Positions 47,491-59,078 of a stretch of DNA of 64,000 nucleotides are shown in pieces (position 1 is the stretch's first letter; the number at the start of each line of letters is the position of its first letter). A program made the position numbers and the translations under genes. The stretch is from Agrypnia vestita (Eukaryota > Arthropoda > Insecta > Trichoptera > Phryganeidae): contig JADDOH010003993.1 in assembly GCA_016648135.1 (NCBI GenBank), positions 1 to 64,000 on the forward strand. The letters run 5' to 3'. A model generated the notes under the pieces. That model worked only from the letters and a program-made list of their open reading frames with translations, was not told the origin of the DNA and searched no databases.

Positions 47491-48775
47491 TTAGGTCCTT
47501 ACATATGAAATTGGCGTTTTTCCGTACTGGCAAATTTGATCTCAAATATCTTCTCATTGGTTAGGAATTCCAAATCCAAATTTATACAGCTATTTACTCA
47601 TGTATTTGTGTTTTGAAAATTATAATTCATTTGTTTTTTCCTCAATTGTTTTTTTCTTTGCGTCACTCAGTTTATAAAATGAAAAACTTGAAATATCGCG
47701 TTATTAACGAGTACGAGTTCCACCGTGGCACCAGTGCTGCAGAAACGGCTCGAAGGATTAATGATGTGTATGGCGACGGTGCCGCAAAAGAAAACACAGT
47801 GCGTTTTTGGTTCCAACGTTTTCGTTCTGGAAATTTCGACCTGCAGAACAAGCACCGTGGACGGCCGGAGACCAAAGTTGATAATGAAGAATTGAAGGCT
47901 ATTGTGGAAGCGGATCCATCGCAAACCACATCCGAGTTAGCTGCAGGCTGCGGTGTTAGTGATAAAACTGTTTTAATCCACTTGAAGCAAATTGGTAAGG
48001 TGAAAAAGCTTGAAAGGTGGGTACCTCACGAATTGAGTGAAGCAAATCAACAAACGCGCGTTGACTGCTGCGTTGCATTACTCAACCGGCACAATAATGA
48101 AGGGATTTTAAATCGAATCATTACCTGTGATGAAAAGTGGATCCTGTACGATAATCGGAAGCGCTCATCGCAATGGCTGAACCCTGCCGAACCAGCCAAA
48201 CCATGCCCCAAGCGAAAAGTGACTCCAAAAAAGTTACTTGTGAGCGTTTGGTGGACTAGTGCTGGTTTCGTTCACTACAGCTTTCTTAAATCTGGCCAGA
48301 CGATTACGGCAGATGTCTATTGTCAGCAACTGAAAACCATGATGAAAAAGCTAGCTGCTAAACAACCGAGGCTGGTTAATCGCTCTAGGCCACTGCTGCT
48401 TCATGATAACGCTAGACCACACACTGCACAACAGACGGCTACCAAATTAGAGGAGCTTCAATTGGAATGTCTAAGACATCCACCGTACTCTCCGGACCTT
48501 GCCCCAACAGATTACCATTTTTTTCGAAATTTGGATAACTTCTTGCAAAGGAAAAAATTCAACTCCGATGGGGCAGTCAAAACCGCCTTCAAAGATTTTA
48601 TTGATTCCCGTCCGAATGGTTTTTATAGTAAAGGGATCGATGAACTACCTATGAGATGGCAAAAGCGCATAGATAGCAATGGTACATACTTTGATTAAAT
48701 AAATATATTATAATAAAAAAAATCGGCTTTATGTTCCTCCCATACTAAACGTCAATTTCATATGTAAGGACCTAA
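47491..48775 (+). mobile_element. mariner (cecropia-type) copy 3, complete
   Basis: 1285 bp with TTAGGTCCTTACATATGAAA... at the left and its complement at the right (one difference, GTCAATTTCAT for GCCAATTTCAT), flanked by TA at 47489-47490 and 48776-48777. It sits exactly where the 3' end of the nested non-LTR element meets the resumed older RT copy. Since both ends and the coding frame are intact, it is the youngest or least damaged of the three. Confidence 0.96.
47679..48698 (+). CDS. mariner transposase, intact DD34D
   Basis: A 339-residue transposase that would cut and paste the element at TA sites. Start chosen at MKNLKYRV; an in-frame ATG 66 bases upstream would add a hydrophobic leader not seen in the family. 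Residues 1-110 form the two helix-turn-helix DNA-binding modules with the GRPETK linker. WVPHEL is at 114-119. The catalytic Asp residues are 151 (CDEKW), 243 (HDNARPH) and 278 (APTDYHFF), with 34 residues between the last two. The length and motifs such as HLKQIGKVKK, DEKWILYDNR and W.KC/RIDSNGTYFD place it in the cecropia group, the group of human Hsmar1. Copy 3 has His for Pro in the NKHRGRP stretch, and RID for CID near the end. Whether it is active cannot be told from sequence. Confidence 0.95.
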   Translation: MKNLKYRVINEYEFHRGTSAAETARRINDVYGDGAAKENTVRFWFQRFRSGNFDLQNKHRGRPETKVDNEELKAIVEADPSQTTSELAAGCGVSDKTVLIHLKQIGKVKKLERWVPHELSEANQQTRVDCCVALLNRHNNEGILNRIITCDEKWILYDNRKRSSQWLNPAEPAKPCPKRKVTPKKLLVSVWWTSAGFVHYSFLKSGQTITADVYCQQLKTMMKKLAAKQPRLVNRSRPLLLHDNARPHTAQQTATKLEELQLECLRHPPYSPDLAPTDYHFFRNLDNFLQRKKFNSDGAVKTAFKDFIDSRPNGFYSKGIDELPMRWQKRIDSNGTYFD

Positions 48776-48777
48776 TA

Positions 48778-49390
48778 TATCAATAGATTTTAAAACAATC
48801 AGTAGACAACGGAATAAAAATCAATTATGCTGACGATACGGCTATTATTATAAAGGGTGCTACGTGGACGGAAGCATATACAAGGACACAGACAACTATG
48901 ACAGATATTAAAAATACTCTGGATAATCACTAATTAACACTTAATGCCAAAAATCATGCTTTTTGGCGTTTTCGATTAAAAAAATAGAGAATCTCCCCAT
49001 CTCAAACTACATTGCAATACATACATATACTTCAAGTATAAACCATACGTGCAACTGTGGTACAATCGACAAAAAGACAGAAATAAGATATCTTGGGCTA
49101 ACAATTGATGAAAATCTAAGTTGGGGTCCGCACATCGAATGTTTAAGCTCCAAAGTGAGAAAACTGATATACATATTGAAAACTCTACGTAGCTTCATGA
49201 ATCTTAGTCTTCTAAAAATGGTATATTATGCACTCTGTCAAAGCACCACATATAATTCCGAAGACCTATTTAGAGACTTTCTTGTGCTTGATAGAAGACA
49301 GCTATATACCAGTTTTATACTGAAATTATTAAAAAAAAAAAAACACTTATAAACATCATATTGCTCCTCTTGAAACTATAGCAGTAATTT
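48778..49390 (+). pseudogene. non-LTR reverse transcriptase, 3' part of the interrupted host copy
   Basis: Resumes with TATATCAAT, the codons for YIN, then a one-base defect and QSVDNGIKINYADDTAIIIK (catalytic YADD near 48826-48837), a stop at LDNH, and the open frame 48963-49352 with IRYLGLTIDENLSWGPHIEC and VRKLIYILKTL. With 44893-45235 it makes one continuous RT. It is truncated before the C-terminus. Confidence 0.65.
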
Positions 49391-49430
49391 AATAACTCAT
49401 ATTGTGTGTATATTAAAAAGTTAAGGAAAA
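49340..49430 (+). repeat. 5'-truncated copy of the 50164 hammerhead-like repeat
   Basis: ATTGCTCCTCTTGAAACTAT and the downstream AGTAATTTAATAACTCATAT match 50180-50235, but the CTGATGA box is missing. It lies at the end of the resumed RT copy. Confidence 0.5.
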
Positions 49431-49639
49431 CATTTTTTAAATTAGAATGTTGCACCACGAAGTATCTGCCAAATCTTTCAACGATATTGAAATATTTAAT
49501 TTAAAATTTAGTTAGATCGTTTGTACATACTAAGTACTATGTGTAAAATCAAAACAACACAGATAGTTTATGAGAAGTTGATTTTCAAGTATTTGGAGAT
49601 AAATAAATTCTGATTAAAATGATGATGAGTAAAATTTTT

Positions 49640-50110
49640 ATTTTATTTATTTATTTTATTTATTCTAAAATATTTATTACATAGAAAAGGTAAAGGTAGT
49701 TGCTTAACTAGACTAGTCTGTTGTTTTTGAAATTTAGTTATTAATTAGTGTATAATAAGTGTGATTTAATTATAAAATGTACGTGTGTTCAGATAGAGAT
49801 AAAAACAAATCATATAATTCGCATCACATAAAGAAAAAAAATTAAATCATATTTAGAAAAGGTTTTTGAATTACAATAGTCACAAAAACGATTTACAATG
49901 GAATCTAAGCTGTTACATTTGACACATTTCTTTCGTGTTGAAGTCTATCTACATTAAGTAACCACTTTGTTAACTTTTGTTTAAATGAATCTTTCACTTT
50001 TAACCCTTTAATGTCAGATGACAATATATTGTAGATTCTTGGAGCACAGAACATGAAAAAGCGTTGGCCAAATTTTGTCTTCATTTTCGGCACTAAAACA
50101 TTTCCCGATG
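49640..50110 (-). pseudogene. non-LTR retrotransposon C-terminus and 3' UTR
   Basis: The minus-strand frame from 50093 to 49905 reads MPKMKTKFGQRFFMFCAPRI then YNILSSDIKGL..KDSFKQKLTKWLL. This is the common ending (K.KfGqrsf...Pr.WN.LP..Ik....FK..L..wLl) of CR1/Jockey-type ORF2 proteins. AT-rich 3' UTR follows down to about 49640. All upstream domains are missing. Confidence 0.6.
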
Positions 50111-50163
50111 TTGTGCTTCTAGTATTTCTAGATTCAGATAGTATATATTATACCAACTATCTA

Positions 50164-50208
50164 TACCTGATGATGAGAGTGATTGCTCCTCTCGAAACTA
50201 TAGTAGTA
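50164..50208 (+). ncRNA. hammerhead-like motif
   Basis: Core CTGATGA (50167-50173), extra T, perfect 5 bp stem II GAGAG/CTCTC with a 9 nt loop, core GAA, stem III from ACTATAGT, H17 = A, stem I three base pairs (TAC/GTA). All conserved core residues are present. Stem I is the weakest part. Confidence 0.45.
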
Positions 50209-50209
50209 A

Positions 50210-52300
50210 TTTAATAACTCATATTGTGTGTGTATTACAAAGTAATACAAAACATATTTTAAATGAAATATTTCAATTTTAAACTCACGAGTTCTTTTTA
50301 ATTGTGTGTAGGATTACGATCTATATTTAATTGATTTATCTTTTTTTTATCACTTTTTAATTATTGTCAAAAACACCGGTTATGTGACACGCAGGAAAAA
50401 AAAAGGCATCATAAAATAAAACTTCAATGCCTAAAAGTTGACGAAATTTAGTATGGAGGAATAGACGGGGACCGGGATTATGTCTCTCGCAAGTGACGTA
50501 AATCTCCCTCGGAACTTCTCCTGCTATAAACTTCATCCACACATTCCGGGCTGTTCAGTGTACATTACTTTTATCGAGTTTCTCCCGAGGAAAAATGTGA
50601 TTCTTTTTGACAACCCTGTTTCGAAAAAAATAGTGGTAAATATAATATGATGACTATAAATAAATAAATATAAATAAATAAATAAATATAAAACATCAAT
50701 GATGATAGGAAGATAATAGATTATATCGTTTTAAAAAAACTCTAGAAATATTGATAACACATCAAAATATTATCTTTATTAATGCCATCTACTCTTTATT
50801 TTGCAAAGTTATTCTTTAGAACTCTTCGCTAAGCATAGCATCCATATCTCTGGGAAGATTTTTTCGAAGCAGTATTCTCCCACTCCTACATCTTTGATAA
50901 GAATTCTTATTCATGTATGTGAATTAAATGAAGCAATCAGTATGAATTAAGTGTAATTTTTCACATCCATGTTATTTATTAAATAAAAATTAATTGAAAT
51001 GAAACTAAATAATATAAACGTATTTCATATTAAATTATTAATTCTCTCCTAGCAGACAGAAAGTTTTTCCTTAAACAACCCCTTTTTTCTTGCGAATTAG
51101 TACTGTCACTGAAAATTTGAAGATCAGTAATGTGGAGTGCGAGGAAAATATCCTCCTCTACCCACGGAATTTTCCGGTGTCGCGATGTATATAGGTGTGT
51201 TTAACGTATAGTAAGCAAGTAAGCATGAATTTATACTCACGCTAGATTTATTCAGTTATGTTTATTTCGAATGATTCGAGATGAACAGGATGCAATTTAT
51301 GCATATAAACGCGTTTTAACAGTTCTACGGTTAAATAAGGAATGAAAGAGTGGGGAAACGGCGTGCGGTACTTTGTACTTGGTCCCGCTTATCGAGTCTA
51401 TTAGTAAGGCCTGTTATTGGTCGCGCTATACCACTTTAGCATGCGCCCACAATTTAGGTCTGATCAAAATACTTCTACGAACTTTGATCGGTAAAAAAGT
51501 ACCTACTCATTTACTGCGCTGATCAACGATGTTCCACGTTCAAATTTTTATGACCAATTCCATTAAATAATTTTTTTGTAAAATGCTACATGTATGGTAT
51601 TTTTTTATGCCCATTTTATTTATAAGTATATTTATTTTTGGTATTTTATATACATAAAGGATATATAACATTCGGTTTTCGTATATTCGTTAGAGATTAA
51701 TTATTCTGGGTAGAATGACTGTTAACTTGAATTTTTAGATTATTAATATTTATTAATATTGATAAATTATATTAATAAATTATTATTAAAAATAATATTA
51801 ATAAATTAGTGATTTCAGGCAGGATTGTGTATTTGATTATGAGAAAAAATCTCGTCACTCATCCCGAAGTAAGAGTTAAGGTTTTAATATTTTAATTTTA
51901 TATTGGTAGAAAATTAATTCAATTAGTAATTTGGTTTCACTTGTCAAGAATATTTTAAAAATGATCCTAAATTGTTAAAAACACTTACCTCAGTTTCATC
52001 ACTATAAAATCCTAACGCTATCTTGCGATATTAATTTAAAATAGCAAACATACTACTTTCAACCGGTAAAAATTTGTATGTAGATAAAATTGCAAATAAT
52101 AAGTAAGACGCAAATGAATCAAAAATTTTCGGCTTATCAATAAGATATACCCAACTTACTAGAAATGATTTTATGAATAGGTACAAAGATAAATATGCTT
52201 ACTCTGCTGCAGTGACTGAAGCGTCGGACGAGGCGTGATCTAAACTATCTTAATAAATATATCATAATATTTTGTCAGAAGAATTTTGCTTTTATTTCCA
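50210..52300. other. AT-rich region, nothing assigned
   Basis: Patches of higher GC at 50460-50600 and 51340-51440 have no recognisable frame or repeat partner in the window. Simple ATTA sequence lies at 51725-51805. Confidence 0.35.
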
Positions 52301-52304
52301 TAAC

Positions 52305-52450
52305 TAGCTGTAAACCGTCAAAAATGATGGTACTTTTACGTGTCAGTTCCAAAAGAATAAGTTATGTATTTATTTATTTATGAAAAAAAAGTTACGGACA
52401 TTACACGGAGTTACGGCGACATACAGACGGACAACGAAATTATTACGTTT
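52305..52450 (-). repeat. dispersed repeat, inverted relative to 42640-42917
   Basis: Starts ACTAGCTGTAAACCGTC (the reversed TTACAGCTAGT end) and contains ACAGACGGACAACGAAATTATT, the reversed GTCCGTCTGTC block. Confidence 0.4.
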
Positions 52451-53984
52451 GATACACTGCACGCGCCTGAAAAATATATAGTTCACTTCAACCCTTAAAT
52501 GATGACGATTTATAATTAAACATCAGGTCAAGAAATTTAGACACTTTTTTAAGAATAGACAAATAAGTAATACTTTAATCTTTAATTAAAAATCAGTTTC
52601 GGTCATGAAACAATAAAAAAATTTAATAAAAGTTAAAGTGTTTATTATTTTAGTCATTGACATTAGTTATAAAATTTTAAGCAACATTTTTCTTATCGTT
52701 GCAAATTGTTTAAGAAAAATTAAAAGCTTCATTATGTGTGTGATATTACAAATACACGACAATTTGTATTGTTTCCCAGGGACTAATGAGTGACTTGTTT
52801 CCTTTGACCTGTGTACGCTCTATTGCAGAAACCTTATACGTCTATCGCTGCAAAGCATTTGTATTACGGGGAGGGACTGGGAGGGTCGTCGGATCAAATT
52901 AACTAAAACAATTTATCGCCGGCAACGTTCAGCAGGGGCGGGCGACATAGGGGACGAACATTGATCCGATGCATTGCATTGGTTAACTAGGCGGATGTCT
53001 GTGGAATGTTGACTGCACCCAACACTGCATACATTAAGTATTACAACCCTAAGATAAAAAATAGCAGTGAGACAATGTTAATCAAATTAATTTATTTTTA
53101 TTTTTTATTTGAGTCTGGCAATATCGCTAACCGCATTAGCCCAAGTATTTCAATGATATTATTATGTTTAATAACTGTGACAAATTTGAGATTTTAGTGA
53201 TACAAAATAAAACAAAGATTTGCTACCAGACTTTTCAATGAGATGAAAATTAAGTATATACAACAATAAATATGATAAGACAAATTATATGGATGAATTA
53301 TTTAGTATGGTAAGCAAATTTTTCAAAAAAACAAATTTCAAATTATTTATTAAAATAATGAATACATGAATCAAAGCGACATCTAGCCTGTATTAATTAA
53401 CTCATGGGTTTGCGGTAATCATTTCCTTATAATGTTGACAGCTATTTGAAAATATGATAATGGTTGTATCATTTAAAAACATCGTGGTAAGCAATGGTGA
53501 GCAAATATTTTTTCAAGATAAAGGTTTTTCTGTGTATCCATTTGCATTCCATTTGAAAAATTCCATATTTTTCTAAATATCACTGTACCCAGTTTATGAT
53601 TTATCTTACTCTGAAAATAACTATTAATTCTATTAAAGAATTATTTAGAAGAAATCAATTGCTAATTACAGCATAAAGTAATATATTTATGGTTTTCTCG
53701 TGAGTTTCAAAAATATTGTATGAGTATTTATTTACGTTATGGGTATAATATGTTTCCTTAATTTTGAATATCATTTAAGTACTGATTCAAATAAATTTTT
53801 ACCTTCAAAACAACTGAAGATTTTTTCAACGTCAATCAAAGAACTCTATTCATAATTTCCTATGTTATGAAAACTTCATTAGACGCCTGAAGAAGACCGA
53901 GTTAAACTATAGAAAAAAAGTAACTCTTAAAATCGAAGTTTTTACAATACTCCCTTTCTCATTTTAGGGTTTCGTGTCTACCGT
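52451..53984. other. AT-rich region with a GC-richer patch at 52780-53010
   Basis: Bases 52780-53010 (for example GGGGAGGGACTGGGAGGGTC and GCAGGGGCGGGCGAC) are clearly GC-richer than the surroundings and have no partner elsewhere in the window. This may be single-copy host sequence such as a regulatory region. I see no frame there that I would call coding. Confidence 0.35.
53884..53915 (+). repeat. possible decayed hammerhead-like motif
   Basis: CCTGAAGAAGACC, then GTT and AAACTATAG in the right order and spacing, but stem II is only 3 bp and GAAAC has become TAAAC. Weak. Confidence 0.2.
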
Positions 53985-54405
53985 GTGTGAAAAAACCATT
54001 AAAAATTTGAAAAATCCAAAATTATACTATAATTATTATTTTTTTTAACGAAAATTTGACAGATCTTGTTGATCGTCGCCACGAGTCTGCTTGCAAAGTT
54101 TCAGCTCGATTGGATCACGGGAAAAGGGTTAAAAATCGATCCAAAGTTTTCTCGCAGAGAAAAAAGTAATAGGTATATGAAAGGTTCTTTGTTCGAACAT
54201 ATATATAGAACTTCCAAAATTTGATGTGTGGATGTTCGTACGATAGAATTGGTGAATATTGCATTGTGTATAGTGATCATTAAAGCCAGCTCATACAGGT
54301 TGTAAACCCTGTGCCATCGTATAATAGATTGCCATCCTTCTTCATTCATGTATAAACTAGCTTCGTCTCTATGAGACTTCTATAATTTATCCTTAATGAA
54401 TTATT
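53985..54405 (-). repeat. composite of three dispersed repeats
   Basis: 53985-54160 is the reverse complement of 19850-20010. 54235-54340 is the reverse complement of 9700-9838. 54358-54405 matches 8635-8680. That these segments adjoin here suggests they belong to one longer element of which this is the most complete copy. The minus-strand frame 54101-54349 is translated repeat. Confidence 0.55.
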
Positions 54406-54534
54406 AAACGACGAAAATCATTAAATTATTAAAACGAATACCTACATGGACTTTCGATTCTTAAAAATGAAAACAAACCTAAGATTCTGTAACAGAATGA
54501 TAGTTAAATTAGAATAAACCACTACCAGATTTTA

Positions 54535-54576
54535 GGTCTATCGGTTTCGAGACGTACTCGTCTCTTTGTCAGGACC
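54535..54576 (-). ncRNA. hammerhead-like motif, G8 changed
   Basis: Minus strand: stem I GGTC, core CTGACAA (G8 to A), extra A, perfect 6 bp stem II GAGACG/CGTCTC, core GAA, one-pair stem III, H17 = A, stem I GACC. GGTC/GACC pairs perfectly. The G8 change would inactivate it, although both helices are kept. Confidence 0.45.
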
Positions 54577-54579
54577 AAC

Positions 54580-56530
54580 ACTAAGCTACAACGTTCATAA
54601 CACTATACACCACCACCATAGTATTCTGTCATGACATAATCTGTGTTGGTAAAATAGTTAATTGCGAACTCACATTGATAAAATCATAACTCCATCTAAA
54701 ACATATCTATTTAATGCAGTTTAGATTTTGTCGGGCGTCCACTTATTTTTTTAACCGGAAAAATAACGAATATGCAAATTTTAAACATACAAAAAAAAAG
54801 TAGAACTTAAAAAATTTAAAATTCTGGGTTTTTTAAATCTGGATATCAATGTATTTCATCCATTTACCTTGGTTTTTTGTGTTTGGAAATTCAGGGAATT
54901 CGTCAAAGGATTTTTTATTAACTTATAAAAAAATTGTTCAGTTCGAAGGTTTTATGCACAGAAGTTCTATTTCTAATACGTACATTTAATTTTTTTTATC
55001 ACTTTTGCAATACGGAGTAAGAAGGTGGTGGACAAACGGAGATTTTAAATTATTTCAATATATATGCATATTGATTGTAAATAATTCAAAATATATTATA
55101 CTTGATGGATTTGGCATCAACACTGTAAAGACTAATCTTAATTACCTTTAAATTAGGAAAAATATAACTTTTTAAATTAATCTCTACATGTGTTTATATT
55201 TTGATATTTTTAATTACTTAAGTTTAGAAAGAAATAAATTTTCTCATCGACAGTTGAAGACGATTTTTAAATAAAAAACTTTTAAACTGATTCGGTTTAA
55301 ATATAAATAATAAAGTTCAAATAATAGTAAGGTGCTAACAAAATGAGCCGAAGTTACTGGTGTAAGTTTTGTAACAAATATTGAGAGAAGAGGAGACGAG
55401 CTACGATATAGTAAAAAAGTACTAAATAATATAAAAATATAATTAAATTCACACAGAGGTAAAGAGGCTTATGTTTTTCCTAATTTAATGATAATATTCA
55501 AATTTATTAAAAAATTAGTTCTTAAGTGATCAAGTTTAGTGATTCTAATCCCAAGCCAATCTCGAAATAAGGATTACATTACTAAATCACGATTTTCAAA
55601 AAAGTCACGATGAATAAAAACATGTACAATTGTCCATGATCATTATTTTTATCCATTTCTTTTATTTTATATTCCATAAAGAACACCAAACATCGCAAAC
55701 AATTTTCAACAAGTTTTATTTTCCATAAAAAGATGAGAACAATTCTTCAAATAATTTTCTGAAGGCGTTAAATATGAAAAGACTTACAAGTAGAGTGTTG
55801 GTTTTACAATAATTTACATAATACATTTTTTATGAGTGTGGTATCACATACAGGTGTGGATTTCTCTGTAATGCTCCAAAGATTTCACGATATTTACATA
55901 AAATTCGGTGTCAAAAAGACGCCGTCCATTTTCAGTCTTTCCCCGACGATATTCCTTAGTTTTCTACAGTTTTAGATCGCACGTCACATCCTGGGGGATA
56001 GTGCAGCAAGCAGCGAGTGGGGGGGGGACAGGGCCGTCCTGGTGCCAGCCATAAAAATACCGAATAACGTCACCGAACACAATATCATCAAATAGATCAG
56101 GGATTCTCAAGATAATAATCCTCGATATGTTTCCTAATTTAGATTTTCAGATGATACAATAGTAATTTTCTGTAGGTACTCCTGAAGAGTTGGCAAAATT
56201 TTTGAGTTAAAAATAAATATATATAAAACCACAGACTACCAAAACATGTAAATAGGCATGAACTAAAGTAAATTTCTCATTATATGATCTGGTTCCACGT
56301 CGGGTTCCAATACATTTGACTTGTTTAAAAAAGTTACTACGCACTTGTAAGTTTCGAAAAGGTCAAAATAAGTAGTATATATATACCTAACAAATATTTC
56401 GCGTATTTTTTATGTATATACCTAACAAATATTTCACGCTGTTTTACAAAAATACGTTCCTACTTAAAGTAACTCGTTTTGGAACTAAACTTAAAAAAAA
56501 AACAACCTCTATTGTATAAAGAATACTTTT
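54580..56530. other. AT-rich region; short direct repeat at 56381-56440
   Basis: TATATACCTAACAAATATTTC occurs twice (about 56381 and 56415). A poly-G-containing patch lies near 56020-56050. Nothing else is recognised. Confidence 0.35.
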
Positions 56531-56531
56531 T

Positions 56532-57286
56532 GGGCTGGTCTTGTAAACGTCCGTTAGTTAAATTTCAGATCAAATTATCCAAAATTTGATACAAACGTCA
56601 TTTTTTTCGTCTTATAAAAATCCGTAAGTCAATTATTAGTAAAATTTTACCAACAGCCGACACCGACAGTCGAACCTCCAGTTTACCATCCGTTAATTGA
56701 AATTGACAGAAGAATGACATATATTTTTACCTATTATTTTTTAAGGTTAGATCCGTTGTCAATTTACGTTTCATGCCATATTTTCAAGGAAAAATGTTTT
56801 CAGAGAGCAATGTCGAGCTATGATTGTATTGGATGAAGAACAAACTCTACGACAAAGAGTATTCAATATAGGAGTGGATTATTTTAATATTTTAGATAAC
56901 GCAGATTTTATGTATCGTTTTTGCTTGTCGAAAAGGTCAAGAGTTTCTAGAAGATATTGGGCAAAATGTAATTTAATTTTGCAATATTGTGGGAAGTATC
57001 CCAAAAATCCGATGTAAACGATAAATTTTAAGATATGTTTATAGAAGTTATGTTTCCTTTCCATAGAAAAGCGATGTAATTCGCGTCTGACAGCTCTAAA
57101 ATCATAAACAAGTGCAGAACTTGCGAATAAATATATAAATTGCGAACAGAAATATTGCGATACTTACGGACTGTCAAAAAGTTTTATAAGACGAGTGTCG
57201 GTAATATTTACTGACGAATGGCAATCCGTTCGTTAATTGTCGATTTACTAACGGATATTTGGTCTTTCTTTTATAAGACCGGCACC
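56532..57286 (+). mobile_element. PIF/Harbinger deletion derivative
   Basis: The ends are related inverted repeats: GGGCTGGTCTTGTAAACG at 56532 and, reversed, GCCGGTCTTATAAAAG at the right. Inside each end is a second set built on CGTCTTATAAAA and CCGACAC (56605-56670; 57165-57205), so the terminal region is a duplicated inverted repeat. The interior keeps only the N-terminal part of the transposase gene. I could not define a 3 bp target duplication. Confidence 0.6.
56790..57017 (+). pseudogene. Harbinger transposase N-terminus
   Basis: Follows TTTTCAG, which looks like a splice acceptor, and reads AMIVLDEEQTLRQRVFNIGV then DYFNILDNADFMYRFCLSKR SRV. R.R.vf...vdyF..ldd.eF..RFRLSK..v is the usual start of insect Harbinger transposases. 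The reading goes out of homology after RVSRRYW and ends at 57017, so the DDE domain is absent. Confidence 0.55.
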
Positions 57287-57289
57287 AAC

Positions 57290-58865
57290 TGCATTATAAA
57301 TGTGTCTCAAATATAGGCCAAAGGGGATATACTTTCGCTGTGACCTAATTAATCCCTACGCAAGGATAAGTTTAGTTCATCTCTGTAAGACTTTATGCTT
57401 TGTTTAGTAAAACAAAAAATTAAAAAAAAAGCATTACATAGCTACAAAAAATTACAGTGCATTATGCAAATTTAAAGAGAAGAGAACATGAGAATTGTTT
57501 TACTCGTATACATACCCAGGACAAGGGATGAAGAACAATCTGCTTCAACAATGTGCTGAAATCTTCAGGAAGAACTATCGAGGATAACAAATCTAAGCTA
57601 TGTTAAAATTAAGGTAGGTACCTCTGCATTTTAAGACAAATACATTCTTCCAATTCTCACATGTGAAGAAAAACCTGAACCCTGAAATCTAACCATGAAA
57701 AGATTTTTTTTTTTTTTAAATGGCTTAAGAATTTAAAGTGGCACAAAAAATATGGTTAAAAATTTATACAAATAAAAAAAGAGAGAAAATCTACGAAATT
57801 GTTGAATTTGAAAAATCAATACCATATATTGTTCAATTAAAATTTTCAGCGTTTAATATAACGTCATTATTATACTGTCACGTGGTCTTGGCTGTGCTGT
57901 GGAATACAAATGAATCACTGGAAATTAAAAATAATTATTAATTTAAATCTTTAATCACTTGACACGAATTTTGCGGGAACGCCATTCTTTAATTTACTCT
58001 GAATTTCACAAATTTCACTTGAAAATCCTCTACTCTTTCTGAAAATTCTGATTCACTGATTCGTTTTGCACTTTTGCTATGGTAAACTTCTCACACACTG
58101 GTAGGTACTTTATCGCTTGTTAGAAAACACACTGAAACCGCCTGTCAAATATATAAATAAAAATAATATCGTTTGGTCACACTGAATTACCGAAACGTCG
58201 CCTGTCAGTAATAACGCAAATACCTTTGAGAGCCAATATCGTGCACTTGCAATGCTTAAAATCATAAATGTCCAGAATAGTTGGTGCATTCTACAATAAA
58301 TAATAGTAATTTTAATTTGTTTTAATAAAAATTGTTTAATTATATCAATTATATTTATTAATTTAGTTATTAATTGTACGAATATGTAAGCATATTATCA
58401 AGAATTGTAAATATCAGTGCGCAATAAAATATACAACGTTGATTACTAAATAAATAGTTGCTTCCAAAAATTCCCAGATTAGAGATCGAAAAAACTGAGT
58501 GTGATTGAGACTGAAGATTGAGTGAAAGAACTGTCGACCATTAATTGGAATATAAATTTTACGAGTATAATTCCGTAAGTAAAAATTCACAGCATATATC
58601 GACATAGACCAAATAAAAAAATACGTAATGGTATTCCTAAAGATATGCATTAATAGATAGCAGATAGTTAATTTTCCTATTTTTATTAGCATTAACATAC
58701 TAATAAAAATAGGCACGCCATTTTGATAAATAACAGTGTTAGGTTAAGTACTGGATTGCAGTACCGTGTCGAAAGCAGGGTGTGTACGCCTTGATGCAGT
58801 GTGTTGTGTTTCCGTGTCGTAGACAGGTGTTGTCAAGAATTTCTGTAACGTTATGTCGCTGTGTT
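57290..58865. other. AT-rich region, one isolated MITE end
   Basis: ATACAACGTTGATTAC at 58429 matches the left end of the MITE at 45840-46097. The other frames (57738-57941, 58414-58716) have no recognisable motif. Confidence 0.35.
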
Positions 58866-59050
58866 ATCTACTGTGGGATGTCGGACTGTGCGGAGACGTC
58901 GATTTAATTGATCCTGCAGCGAAGGATACCACGAGGCTTTTAACTTAAGACCATCATCCCTATTAATATTTACCGGGTGCTTATATATTTCGATTGCTTT
59001 TATTGCGATATACTCTGACTTTGATACGGTATTGCAAGGTAATACTTAAC
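58866..59050 (-). pseudogene. Penelope-like element ORF, C-terminal fragment
   Basis: The minus strand is open from about 59040 and reads VLPCNTVSKSEYIAIKAIEI, YKHPVNINRDDGLKLKASWY, PSLQDQLN and then a stop at about 58866. REAIEI.KHPNN.NRDDGLKLS..W.P.L is the typical end of the GIY-YIG-carrying ORF of insect Penelope-like elements. Here REAIEI has become IKAIEI. Only the last 55-60 codons remain. A hammerhead-like motif of the sort reported in such elements lies 30 bp away on the opposite strand. Confidence 0.55.
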
Positions 59051-59078
59051 CCTACACTTCAACACACTCAATACATCA

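Noticed and set aside
47667..47929. Minus-strand frames of 85 codons inside the mariner
   Set aside because: They are antisense shadows of the transposase frame; the same shadows occur in copy 2.
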